The translations under genes and the position numbers were made by a program. A DNA stretch of 64,000 bases from Nesterenkonia sedimenti. GTDB lineage: Bacteria; Actinomycetota; Actinomycetes; Actinomycetales; Micrococcaceae. Below, piece after piece: positions 19,952 to 27,036 of this stretch. Each line of letters starts with the position of its first letter. Within the stretch, counting starts at the first letter, position 1. The notes below the pieces were generated by a model. The model did no database searches. It had not been told where the DNA came from and was given only the letters and a program-made list of their open reading frames with translations. Where the stretch lies: contig NZ_JABAHY010000001.1 of the NCBI RefSeq assembly GCF_012641515.1, positions 248,001 through 312,000 of the forward strand, read 5' to 3'.

Positions 19952-20296
19952 TCAGGAGACCTTCTCGCCGCGCTTCTCGCGCAGAATCTTCAGCCGGTCG
20001 TTGAGGATCTCCTCGAGCTCCTCCTCAGAACGACGCTCCAGAAGCATGTCCCAGTGAGTACGGGCCGGCTTCTCCGGCTCCTCCTCGGGAGCCTCACCCT
20101 CAGCCAGTACGCCAACCTTCCCGGAGGGGGAGGTCCAGGTGGCGGGGACCTCTGCGTCAGCAGCAAAAGTCACGGTGATCTTCTCGCCATCCTCGCAGAC
20201 GTACTCCACGTCCTGACGGGGAGCCGGCTCCACACCTTGCTCGGTCTCCATGGACTGGGCGCCAAGACGCATTCCGCGCAGGCTACGATCACTCAT
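19952..20296 (-). CDS. rbpA: RNA polymerase-binding protein RbpA
   Basis: A 114-residue actinobacterial transcription factor that binds RNA polymerase and the housekeeping sigma factor and stabilises open promoter complexes. The order is as expected: an N-terminal tail (MSDRSLRGMRLGAQS), a core with one cysteine (YVCEDGEKITVTF), a basic linker (EKPARTHWDMLLERRS) and the sigma-interacting helix (EEELEEILNDRLKILREKRG). The core keeps only one of the zinc-type cysteines known in other members. It is preceded by AAGGAG and by a sequence matching the SigR/SigH promoter consensus. Confidence 0.95.
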   Translation of the reverse strand: MSDRSLRGMRLGAQSMETEQGVEPAPRQDVEYVCEDGEKITVTFAADAEVPATWTSPSGKVGVLAEGEAPEEEPEKPARTHWDMLLERRSEEELEEILNDRLKILREKRGEKVS

Positions 20297-20342
20297 CGAT
20301 GCTCCTTAGTACAACAACAGACGGATTACTCTTCAGGGCTTC

Positions 20343-20368
20343 AACTCACAGCAGCCCCGAGTTATTCC
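20343..20368 (-). promoter_or_regulatory. SigR/SigH-type promoter of rbpA
   Basis: On the minus strand GGAAT (20368-20364), a spacer of exactly 18 bases and GTT (20345-20343) match the known oxidative-stress sigma factor consensus GGAAT-N18-GTT. It lies about 45 bases upstream of the rbpA start. rbpA is a known SigR target in Streptomyces. The same stretch contains a 7-bp hairpin (AGCCCCG/CGGGGCT) overlapping the end of the SPFH gene. Confidence 0.6.
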
Positions 20369-20377
20369 TCAGCGGGG

Positions 20378-21646
20378 CTACTGCTTGGGCTCGCCCTCGT
20401 CGAATTCAGCCGGATCAATATTAGTCTCAGCCTCTGGGGGAGCGGTATCGGCAACGCGCTGCAGCGCGGCAGTGCTGTCTTCCTCCAGGGCCGGGGGAGT
20501 CTTCCCACGAGCGCCGGGGGAGTTTGCATTGCCGTGCTCGGCCCGACGAGCCTCTTCCTCGAGCTCCTTGGAGCTGAGGTAATGGGTGTTTTCATCGGTG
20601 ACCGAAGTCGAACGGGCTGATTCCGCCAGATCGGCGATCGCGCTGGAGATACCCGGCTTGCCCTTCACACCCTGCTCGGCGGCCTCCTGCTCACGGCGTT
20701 TCTTCAACCGCTCGGCACGGGCCTCAAGGGCTTTCTCCCGCTCCTCGAAGGACTGTCCCGAGCCGCCGTCGTCGTTTCCGCCGAAGGCACCCGAGAATGA
20801 CTTCAGAGCCTCACCGAACTCACCGGGGATGACGAACATGGTGTTGGACTCAGACTTCGCCATCTCCGGCAGGGTCTGCAGGTACTGGTAGGACAGCAGC
20901 TCCGGGGAGGGCTCAGAGGCGTGGACGGCGTTGAACACAGTCTCGATGGCCTGGGCCTCAGCATTGGCGGCCAGGATCCTCGACTGAGCCTCACCCTCGG
21001 CCTGCAGGATCGCTGCCTGCCGCTCACCCTCAGCGTTGAGGATGGCCGACTGCTTATTACCCTCAGCGGTCAGGATGGCTGCACGCCGGTTGCGCTCAGC
21101 GCGCATCTGCTGCTCCATGGAGTCCTGGATGCTGTGTGGGGGATCAATAGCCTTCAGCTCAACACGTGCCACCCGGATGCCCCAGCGGCCAGTGACTTTA
21201 TCGAGTTCACCGCGCAGCATGGAGTTGATCTGGTCACGTGAGGTCAGTGCCTCCTCGAGATTCATACCGCCGACCACGTTACGCAGGGTAGTGGTGGTCA
21301 GCTGCTCCACAGCGACAATATAGTTCTGGATCTCATAGGTAGCCGCCTTGGGGTCGGTGATCTGAAAATAGACCACAGTGTCGATGGAGACCACGAGGTT
21401 ATCCTCGGTGATCACCGGCTGGGGCGGGAAGGAGACCACTTGTTCACGCATATCCAGCATCGGCAGCAGGCGGTCTAAGAAAGGCACCAACAGGGTCAGG
21501 CCTGGACCCTGGGTCCGCTGGTACTTTCCGAGGCGCTCAATAATGCCCGCGCGTGCCTGCGGGATGATCCGAACGCTCTGGGCGAGGACCACCACCACGA
21601 ATAGCACTAGGGCCAGAAGTACAACGATGACGACTACATTCGGCAT
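20378..21646 (-). CDS. SPFH/Band 7 (stomatin-like) membrane protein
   Basis: A 422-residue protein with one N-terminal membrane segment (about residues 4-25), then the Band 7 domain (RIIPQARAGIIERLGKYQRT, VVSIDTVVYFQITDPKAA). An alanine/glutamate-rich coiled coil follows, in which ILNAEGERQ-type units repeat (TAEGNKQ, NAEGERQ, QAEGEAQ). The C-terminal 130 residues are charged and disordered (FEEREKALEARAERLKKRRE). Such proteins form membrane-associated oligomers and organise membrane proteins or regulate proteases. An NfeD-family gene lies immediately upstream in the same operon, the classical pairing. The precise partner is unknown. Confidence 0.88.
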   Translation of the reverse strand: MPNVVVIVVLLALVLFVVVVLAQSVRIIPQARAGIIERLGKYQRTQGPGLTLLVPFLDRLLPMLDMREQVVSFPPQPVITEDNLVVSIDTVVYFQITDPKAATYEIQNYIVAVEQLTTTTLRNVVGGMNLEEALTSRDQINSMLRGELDKVTGRWGIRVARVELKAIDPPHSIQDSMEQQMRAERNRRAAILTAEGNKQSAILNAEGERQAAILQAEGEAQSRILAANAEAQAIETVFNAVHASEPSPELLSYQYLQTLPEMAKSESNTMFVIPGEFGEALKSFSGAFGGNDDGGSGQSFEEREKALEARAERLKKRREQEAAEQGVKGKPGISSAIADLAESARSTSVTDENTHYLSSKELEEEARRAEHGNANSPGARGKTPPALEEDSTAALQRVADTAPPEAETNIDPAEFDEGEPKQ

Positions 21647-21685
21647 ATCGGCAATCCGTTCTTGTCGTTCGGTTTCTCAGTGTTT

Positions 21686-22171
21686 CTAAGCTGGACGGGT
21701 ATGTGGATCATTCCACTCAATACTTGGCGCAGGTTTGAGATAGACCGTTGCACCATCGACGGAATCCACCACCGCGGGGGAGCCTGGCTCAATGGTGAAC
21801 TCTCCGGCTGCCCGGGCAGTCCAGGTATCACCGTCAACCTCAGCCAGACCCGCAATGGTGGTCACTGTCTCAATGGTTTGGGCCTCCATGCCCTGCATCC
21901 GATCCACATTGGTCAACTGATCCTCAGGGCCCTTCTTGAGGTGCTTCAGGGCAACCGGACGGATGGCGCCGAGCATCAGCAGGGCAGTGGCGGAGCCGGT
22001 GACAACCTGCAACCACATCTCACCGCCGGCAAGAGCAACAGTCATCGCCGCTAATGCACCCACCGCCAGCATCAGGAACATCAGATCCAAAAGGAAGGTT
22101 TCGATGACGGCCAGCACAAAAGCCAGACCCAGCCAGGCAGCCCAGAGGTTTTCGCCGAACCACTCGATCAT
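21686..22171 (-). CDS. NfeD family membrane protein
   Basis: A 161-residue protein with N-terminal membrane segments (about residues 8-70: LWAAWLGLAFVLAVIETFLL and following) and a C-terminal OB-like domain of about 65 residues. That domain contains GMEAQTIETVTTIAGLAEVDGD (split at TTIAG), the NfeD C-terminal pattern. It starts after a strong CAGGAGG ribosome binding site and is followed 39 bases later by the SPFH protein, with which NfeD proteins act in membrane microdomains. It lacks the ClpP-like protease domain of long NfeD proteins. Confidence 0.82.
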   Translation of the reverse strand: MIEWFGENLWAAWLGLAFVLAVIETFLLDLMFLMLAVGALAAMTVALAGGEMWLQVVTGSATALLMLGAIRPVALKHLKKGPEDQLTNVDRMQGMEAQTIETVTTIAGLAEVDGDTWTARAAGEFTIEPGSPAVVDSVDGATVYLKPAPSIEWNDPHTRPA

Positions 22172-22496
22172 GGCGACCTCCTGAAGACGTATGTGACCTG
22201 CAATAAGTTCTGCCTACCCAGCCTATAGGGAAGGGGCAAGTGGGTCACGCCATGCAGCGCTGCGCGATGGGTCAGAGCCCCAAATCTTCAACCTGACATA
22301 ATATAGATTATCGGCCTTGTGGTGGATGGTGGACGTGGAGCCATCTAGGGAGCACATCCTGCGCCACAGCGGCCGATAATCTAGAGAGCTATTACCTGGT
22401 AGTGGCCGATAATCTGCCTGAGCCGTTTTCACGGTAGCCATTTCCCCGTGCGTGCTTTGCCTGTGATTCTTCGCTGGCGATACTCTCAGGCTTGTG
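22172..22496. other. 325-base gap without a credible gene
   Basis: The gap between the nfeD start and the DUF3054 gene has no open frame with coding character; a 142-codon frame on the minus strand looks like chance. It holds promoter DNA for the two divergent genes and the inverted-repeat element listed next. Confidence 0.6.
22304..22415. repeat. Small inverted-repeat element with a third copy of its arm
   Basis: TAGATTATCGGCC (22304-22316) and GGCCGATAATCTA (22371-22383) form a perfect 13-bp inverted repeat. Inner segments also pair (TGTGG with CCACA, GGATG with CATCC), giving a long imperfect hairpin of about 80 bases. A further copy of the arm, GGCCGATAATCT, lies at 22404-22415 in direct orientation to the right arm. 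It could be a miniature mobile element, a structured RNA or a set of regulator sites. Confidence 0.55.
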
Positions 22497-22850
22497 ATGC
22501 ATCGCGCTGTCTCTCTTCTCTGTGACGCTCTGCTGGTTGTTGTGTTCGCCGCTTTGGGTAACCGTGCACATGATTCCGGCTTGGCCCCTCTGGACATTTT
22601 TGCCACCGCCTGGCCGTTCCTAGTTGGCCTTCTACTGGGCTGGTTGGTCACTGCATCATGGTCGCGACCGCATCAGATCTGGCCTGCGGGACTACTCATC
22701 GTGGTTGTGACGCTTGCGGCGGGCATGGTGCTGCGCTATTTCTTCACCCCGGGCGGAGTTCAGCTGTCCTTTGTACTGGTGGCAACCGCGACCCTGGCCA
22801 CCTTCCTTCTCGGCAGGCGTCTCATCGGCCTCCTGTTGACCCGAAAGTAA
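22497..22850 (+). CDS. DUF3054 family small membrane protein
   Basis: A 117-residue protein with four hydrophobic segments: residues about 6-21, 36-52, 62-78 and 87-103. ALGNRAHDSGL after the first segment and SRPHQIWPAG between segments two and three fit the DUF3054 pattern (usually GRRxH; here GNRAH). Function unknown. ATG 22497 is used; a GTG directly before it is also possible. It stands alone, with no convincing ribosome binding site. Confidence 0.7.
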   Translation: MHRAVSLLCDALLVVVFAALGNRAHDSGLAPLDIFATAWPFLVGLLLGWLVTASWSRPHQIWPAGLLIVVVTLAAGMVLRYFFTPGGVQLSFVLVATATLATFLLGRRLIGLLLTRK

Positions 22851-22957
22851 CCTGACATAACTTTATCATCTCCGTCTGACCTGGGGAAACTGTCAATTTT
22901 TCTTTGACCTTCCCTCCGGTTCACGTCCAGGAGAATCCAAGCTGCGTGTCGTTACCG

Positions 22958-22977
22958 TAGTGGTGTCCGTACCACTA
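22958..22977. promoter_or_regulatory. Inverted repeat in the alcohol dehydrogenase leader
   Basis: TAGTGGT-GTCCGT-ACCACTA is a perfect 7-bp inverted repeat directly before the AAAGGAGGA ribosome binding site of the dehydrogenase gene. It could be an operator or a leader hairpin. Its half-site resembles the TAGTGAT repeat before the aldehyde dehydrogenase at the left end of the window. Confidence 0.35.
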
Positions 22978-22990
22978 AAGGAGGACACAC

Positions 22991-24175
22991 ATGAAGGCAG
23001 TGACATGGCAGGGTCCGCGGAAAGTCTCTGTGGAGACCGTTCCCGACCCCGTGATCGAAAAGCCCAACGACGCCGTCGTCGAAATCACCTCAACCGCGAT
23101 CTGCGGCTCTGACCTGCACCTCTATGAAGTCCTGGGGCCGTTTATGCGCCCGGGCGATATCGTCGGCCATGAGCCGATGGGCCGAGTTGTGGAAGCCGGC
23201 CCAGACACAGATCTCAAAGTCGGCGACCGGGTCGTGGTCCCCTTCCAGATCGCCTGTGGGGACTGCTTCTACTGCAACCAGGGGCTTCAGACCCAATGCG
23301 AGACCACCCAGGTCACCGAACAGGGCTCTGGCGCCAAACTCTTCGGCTATTCCGAGGTCTATGGGGCTGTTCCGGGCGGACAGGCTGAATACCTGCGGGT
23401 CCCCCACGCCGACTATGGGCCCATCAAAGTCGGTGATGAACTCCCCGACCACCGGTATCTCTTCCTCTCCGATGTACTGCCCACCGCATGGCAGGCAGTG
23501 GCCTACGCCCAGCGGAAACAGGGCGATTCCATCGCCGTGATCGGTCTGGGACCCATCGGCCAGTTCGCCGCACGCATCGCTAAACACCAGGGAATGACTG
23601 TCTACGCCATTGAGCCCGAAGCAGAGCGCCGCGATATGGCGGCCCGGCACGGGATTCTGGTCTTCGACAACACTGATGACTCAGTGGCAGCCATCAAAGA
23701 TGCCACCGCAGGCCGCGGTCCCGATGCAGTTATCGATGCCGTCGGCATGGAAGCCCATGGCGATATGCAGTCAGCCGTGGCGAAATTTGCCCAACGCTCA
23801 GCACAGTTCCTGCCCGATAAGCTAAGCCAGCCGGTGATGGACAAATTCGGTATGGACCGGTTGGCCGCGCTTTACACCGCAGTGGATCTGGTCCGACGCG
23901 GCGGGACCATCAGTCTCTCCGGAGTCTATGGAGGCCAGGCCTCCCCCCTGCCCATGCTGACCCTCTTCGATAAGCAGATTCAGCTGACTATGGGCCAGGC
24001 GAATGTGCGCAATTGGGTCGATAAGATCCTGCCCCTGGTCGAGGATCCTGCAGACCCCCTCGGTGTCGATGACTTCGTCACCCACCGGCTGCCCCTGGAC
24101 GAGGCACCCGGAGCTTACGAAATGTTCCAGAAGAAGGAGGACGGCTGTATCAAGGTCGTCCTGGAGCCGAAATGA
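22991..24175 (+). CDS. Zinc-dependent alcohol dehydrogenase, formaldehyde-dehydrogenase-like
   Basis: A 394-residue medium-chain dehydrogenase. The catalytic zinc site is in AICGSDLHLYE and GHEPMGRVVE. The structural-zinc lobe has cysteines in ACGDCFYCNQGLQTQC, and the NAD-binding motif is IGLGPIGQFAARIAK. Length and the absence of a glutathione-type signature place it with the glutathione-independent, FdhA-like zinc dehydrogenases. The substrate is not certain. A very strong ribosome binding site (AAAGGAGGA) precedes the start. Its end overlaps the SDR gene by four bases (ATGA), and the RhoN-domain gene follows, suggesting a stress-induced operon. Confidence 0.88.
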   Translation: MKAVTWQGPRKVSVETVPDPVIEKPNDAVVEITSTAICGSDLHLYEVLGPFMRPGDIVGHEPMGRVVEAGPDTDLKVGDRVVVPFQIACGDCFYCNQGLQTQCETTQVTEQGSGAKLFGYSEVYGAVPGGQAEYLRVPHADYGPIKVGDELPDHRYLFLSDVLPTAWQAVAYAQRKQGDSIAVIGLGPIGQFAARIAKHQGMTVYAIEPEAERRDMAARHGILVFDNTDDSVAAIKDATAGRGPDAVIDAVGMEAHGDMQSAVAKFAQRSAQFLPDKLSQPVMDKFGMDRLAALYTAVDLVRRGGTISLSGVYGGQASPLPMLTLFDKQIQLTMGQANVRNWVDKILPLVEDPADPLGVDDFVTHRLPLDEAPGAYEMFQKKEDGCIKVVLEPK

Positions 24176-25074
24176 GCACGAGCATGACCGAGCAGACCCA
24201 GCAAGATCCCCGAGACAAACATAAAAGCGATGAATTCCCCGCCCACGGCGATATCGGCCAGCCAGGACTCAACCGTGAGACAACACCGGATCCCGACCAC
24301 GGGGAATCCAGCTACCGAGGCAGCGGCAAACTGGAGGGCAACAAAGCCCTGATCACCGGCGGAGACTCCGGTATCGGCCGCGCAGTGGCCATCGCATACG
24401 CCCGTGAGGGCGCTGATGTGGCCATTGTGCACCTGCCCGAGGAGCAAGAGGATGCCGAGGCCACCCTGAAATATGTTCAGGAGGCAGGCCAGCGTGGACA
24501 TGCCTACGCCACCGATCTCCGCGAGACCAATGCCGCCGAAGGTGTCATCGGCAATGCACTCAAAGACCTCGGCGGGATCGACATCCTGGTGCTCAATGCC
24601 GCCTACCAGAAAGCCCGCGAAGGTATCGACCAGATCTCCATCGACGAGGTCAAGAAGGTCTTCGACACTAACCTCGTGGCCCATATCGCGGTGGCCCGTG
24701 AGGCCGTGCCGCATCTGAAGGCCGGCTCATCGATCATCACCACAACATCGGTCCAAGCGGAGAACCCCGCTCCTCCCCTGTTGGACTACGCGATGACCAA
24801 ATCCGCCCAGAAGGCTTTCACCGAGGCGCTGGCCCTGGAACTGGGGCCAAAGGGCATCCGGGTCAATGCGGTCGCACCCGGACCGATCTGGACTCCACTG
24901 ATTCCCGCCACTGGCTTTCCCGAGGACAAAGTCCAGGAGTTCGGCACTGACACTCCCCTGCAGCGGGCAGGTCAGCCGGCAGAACTCGCCGGCGCCTATG
25001 TGTACCTAGCCTCTGAGGACGCTTCCTACACATCCGGTGCCATTCTGCCGGTTACCGGTGGCAAACCCTTCTGA
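24172..25074 (+). CDS. SDR family oxidoreductase, general-stress type
   Basis: A 300-residue short-chain dehydrogenase of the YdaD/YghA (general stress protein 39) type. About 50 residues of polar N-terminal extension (DKHKSDEFPAHGDIGQPGL) precede the Rossmann motif ITGGDSGIGRAVA. The catalytic Tyr-Lys is in LDYAMTKSAQKAF, with the serine in the TTTSVQAE strand, and the C-terminus shows the SGAILPVTGG ending of the family. The substrate is unknown; aldehydes or ketones formed under stress are plausible. It is translationally coupled to the dehydrogenase upstream. Confidence 0.9.
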   Translation: MSTSMTEQTQQDPRDKHKSDEFPAHGDIGQPGLNRETTPDPDHGESSYRGSGKLEGNKALITGGDSGIGRAVAIAYAREGADVAIVHLPEEQEDAEATLKYVQEAGQRGHAYATDLRETNAAEGVIGNALKDLGGIDILVLNAAYQKAREGIDQISIDEVKKVFDTNLVAHIAVAREAVPHLKAGSSIITTTSVQAENPAPPLLDYAMTKSAQKAFTEALALELGPKGIRVNAVAPGPIWTPLIPATGFPEDKVQEFGTDTPLQRAGQPAELAGAYVYLASEDASYTSGAILPVTGGKPF

Positions 25075-25088
25075 GGAGTTGATCAATC

Positions 25089-25358
25089 ATGGCTGAGAAC
25101 CAGCGATCAAGTGTTAAGGACGAGGAGCTTTACGAAAAGCTCCGTGAAGAACAGGGCTATTCGAAGGAGAAAGCTGCCCGGATCGCCAATTCGGCGAATA
25201 ACGAGGGCCGTAAGGCCCAGGGCAAAAAGGGTGGCAATCAACCTCAGTATGAGGATTGGACCGGCGATGAGCTCAAGGACCGAGCCAAAGAGCTGGATAT
25301 CTCCGGCTACTCGGATATGAATAAGGACGAGCTCATCGACCAGCTCCGCAACCACTGA
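25089..25358 (+). CDS. Small Rho N-terminal (SAP-like) domain protein
   Basis: An 89-residue hydrophilic protein. The first half, KDEELYEKLREEQGYSKEKAARIANS (read as KDEELYEKLREEQGY then SKEKAARIANS), resembles DUF7218. The second half, DWTGDELKDRAKELDISGYS followed by MNKDELIDQLRNH, is a Rho-terminator N-terminal helix-extension-helix fold that can bind nucleic acid. Proteins of this layout often accompany stress genes in actinobacteria. It follows the SDR gene by 14 bases, with GAGGAG as ribosome binding site, so it belongs to the same operon. Confidence 0.8.
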   Translation: MAENQRSSVKDEELYEKLREEQGYSKEKAARIANSANNEGRKAQGKKGGNQPQYEDWTGDELKDRAKELDISGYSDMNKDELIDQLRNH

Positions 25359-25383
25359 GGGGACGCTAGCTGCACGTCCTCAG
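25354..25383. terminator. Convergent terminator hairpin
   Basis: CTGAGG-GG-ACG and CGTCCTCAG pair with a two-base bulge around a nine-base loop. The hairpin includes the stop codons of both convergent genes and is a candidate two-way terminator. Confidence 0.55.
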
Positions 25384-25775
25384 TCCCCCAGCGGGGCTGG
25401 GTTGAGGTGGGAGACCGTCAGCTGACCTTCACGAGAGTCGAGATAGTACAGCTGGGCAACCACTGGCTGATCGGACTCCAAAACAAGCCCATAGGGCTTA
25501 TCGAGATAGACCGCCTGCGGCTCGATGAGGTCATTGATCCGCTGATGTTTGACCCGGTTGGCCTCCACCAGTATTTCGTAGGGGCCAACTGGGTCGGCGT
25601 CGTCGTAATAGACCATCAGCTGCACACAGGCATCCTTCTGGGAGGTGTTGAGCAGGCACAGGGTGTTCCGTGAGGTGAACTCCGGCTCATGACCGGTGCT
25701 CTGACTGGGGGCGAACCCCGCTGAGAAGACCCAGCTGGTCTTTCCCAGAGCGGTATTGTCCTTGAACAGTGCCAT
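25380..25775 (-). CDS. Sensory rhodopsin transducer-like protein (ASRT family)
   Basis: A 131-residue soluble protein of the family of Anabaena sensory rhodopsin transducer. The pattern is clear: LGKTSWVFSAGFAPSQS near the start, EPEFTSRNTLCLLNTSQKDA, VYYDDADPVGPY, NRVKHQRINDL, and YGLVLESDQPVVAQLYYLDSR. Family members form beta-sandwich tetramers; in Anabaena the protein binds a photosensory rhodopsin, but most relatives lie in genomes without that system. No rhodopsin gene is in the window. Its start overlaps the stop of the FAD oxidase by one base, so it belongs to the oxidase/epimerase operon and may have a sugar- or enzyme-related role. Confidence 0.8.
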   Translation of the reverse strand: MALFKDNTALGKTSWVFSAGFAPSQSTGHEPEFTSRNTLCLLNTSQKDACVQLMVYYDDADPVGPYEILVEANRVKHQRINDLIEPQAVYLDKPYGLVLESDQPVVAQLYYLDSREGQLTVSHLNPAPLGD

Positions 25776-27028
25776 CAGCTCTCCTCCTCGCCGAAGAGTT
25801 CACGCAGGTAGTCGTTGAGGAAGATTCCCTCGGGATCCATCTGCCGTCGGATCTTCCGGAAGGTCTCCCACTCGGGGTACAGCTCTGCCAGCTCTTTGCC
25901 CTCACAGGTGTGTTTCTTGCCCCAATGGGGTCTGCCGTCGAAACTGCGGAAAATCGGCTCGATATCGTCGAAGTACCTCTTGAACGGCAGGGTGTTGTTC
26001 TGCAGCAGAGCGATAGTCATAGTCGGTACCCCACCCCGGTAGCCGGCCTCGGCATTGGAAATCAGAGCATGATCGGCAGCGATGGTCCGCACCAGCACTC
26101 GCCACCCGACCTCAGAACGGTGTTTGGTCTTCACACGTTCGCGAACCTCCCGGAAGGCAGCCAGCTGATCGTCGAAGCTCAGCATGTACTCCATCTCCTC
26201 AAAATGAAGCATGCGGTCATTGGGGATGACCTGGTAGTTCGGCCCGGTCTCGTCCTTCTTGAGGTAGCTGTAGGGCTCCCCTTCAGGCGTGAGGTTGGGT
26301 TCCTCACCGGGTTTATTGAGCATCCGCACTTGGGCCAGATCGCTGCGGGGGTACCAGTAGAAGTCCATACTGCGATTGGTATCGACCAGTTCCCGGTAGT
26401 TCTCCAACACCCAGTCGATATGGGTGATCCAATTTTGGCGATGCAGCTGATGAGCCTCCTCCACCCGCAGTGTCAGGGAGGTCAGGATGCCCAAGGCACC
26501 CAGTGAGACCTGGGCGGCTCGCAGCAGGTCAGAGCCTGCCCCATCGGTGGGCTCATCACCAGCATCGACGCCGAAGGCCACCTCCTCCCCCAGGCCATTG
26601 ATGAGCTTTCCGCCGATCATGGTCGAGGAGAGGTTACCGAGAGTGATTCCGGAGCCATGGGTGCCGGTGCTGATAGCCCCGGCAATTGCCTGATAGTCCA
26701 CATCGCCGAGATTCTCCATGGCCACCCCATATTCGGCCAACTGGGCTCCGAGATCACGCAGCCCGGTGCCGGGCAGCACTGTGGCCCGCTGCTTGATGGG
26801 ATCGGCTGAGACCACGCCGGAAAGTTTCTCCAGGGACACCAGACTCTGGTCAGTATTGAACAGCGGCACCGAGGAATGACCTGAGCCCACTGGACGGACA
26901 GCGCCCCGGGATTTCTTACCCCGGGCCTTCTGGACGATATCGGCAACCTGCTCGGAGTTCTTCGGGGTCTCGCGGCTCCGGGGCGTGAAACTGACCGAGC
27001 CGGACCAATTGGTGAATCTCTCTGCCAC
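25775..27028 (-). CDS. FAD-linked oxidase, aldonolactone/alditol oxidase type
   Basis: A 417-residue flavoprotein of the VAO/PCMH fold. The FAD-binding N-terminal half has VRPVGSGHSSVPLFNT, where the histidine is at the usual covalent-flavin position, and AIAGAISTGTHGSG. The C-terminal half has HWGKKHTCEGKEL and QMDPEGIFLNDYLRELFG, the signature end of D-arabinono-1,4-lactone oxidase and alditol oxidases. It should oxidise a sugar alcohol or aldonolactone with oxygen. The start is ATG 27028, nine bases after the epimerase-like gene ends. The substrate is not determined. Confidence 0.85.
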   Translation of the reverse strand: MAERFTNWSGSVSFTPRSRETPKNSEQVADIVQKARGKKSRGAVRPVGSGHSSVPLFNTDQSLVSLEKLSGVVSADPIKQRATVLPGTGLRDLGAQLAEYGVAMENLGDVDYQAIAGAISTGTHGSGITLGNLSSTMIGGKLINGLGEEVAFGVDAGDEPTDGAGSDLLRAAQVSLGALGILTSLTLRVEEAHQLHRQNWITHIDWVLENYRELVDTNRSMDFYWYPRSDLAQVRMLNKPGEEPNLTPEGEPYSYLKKDETGPNYQVIPNDRMLHFEEMEYMLSFDDQLAAFREVRERVKTKHRSEVGWRVLVRTIAADHALISNAEAGYRGGVPTMTIALLQNNTLPFKRYFDDIEPIFRSFDGRPHWGKKHTCEGKELAELYPEWETFRKIRRQMDPEGIFLNDYLRELFGEEES

Positions 27029-27036
27029 AGCTTCTC

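Noticed and set aside
22223-22651. 142-codon minus-strand frame over the DUF3054 region
   Set aside because: It runs through the inverted-repeat element and antisense to a membrane protein, with no recognisable domain.
22290-22860. AACCTGACATAA occurs at 22290-22301 and 22849-22860, on both sides of the DUF3054 gene
   Set aside because: A 12-base match in 64 kb is expected many times by chance; similarity outside it is weak.
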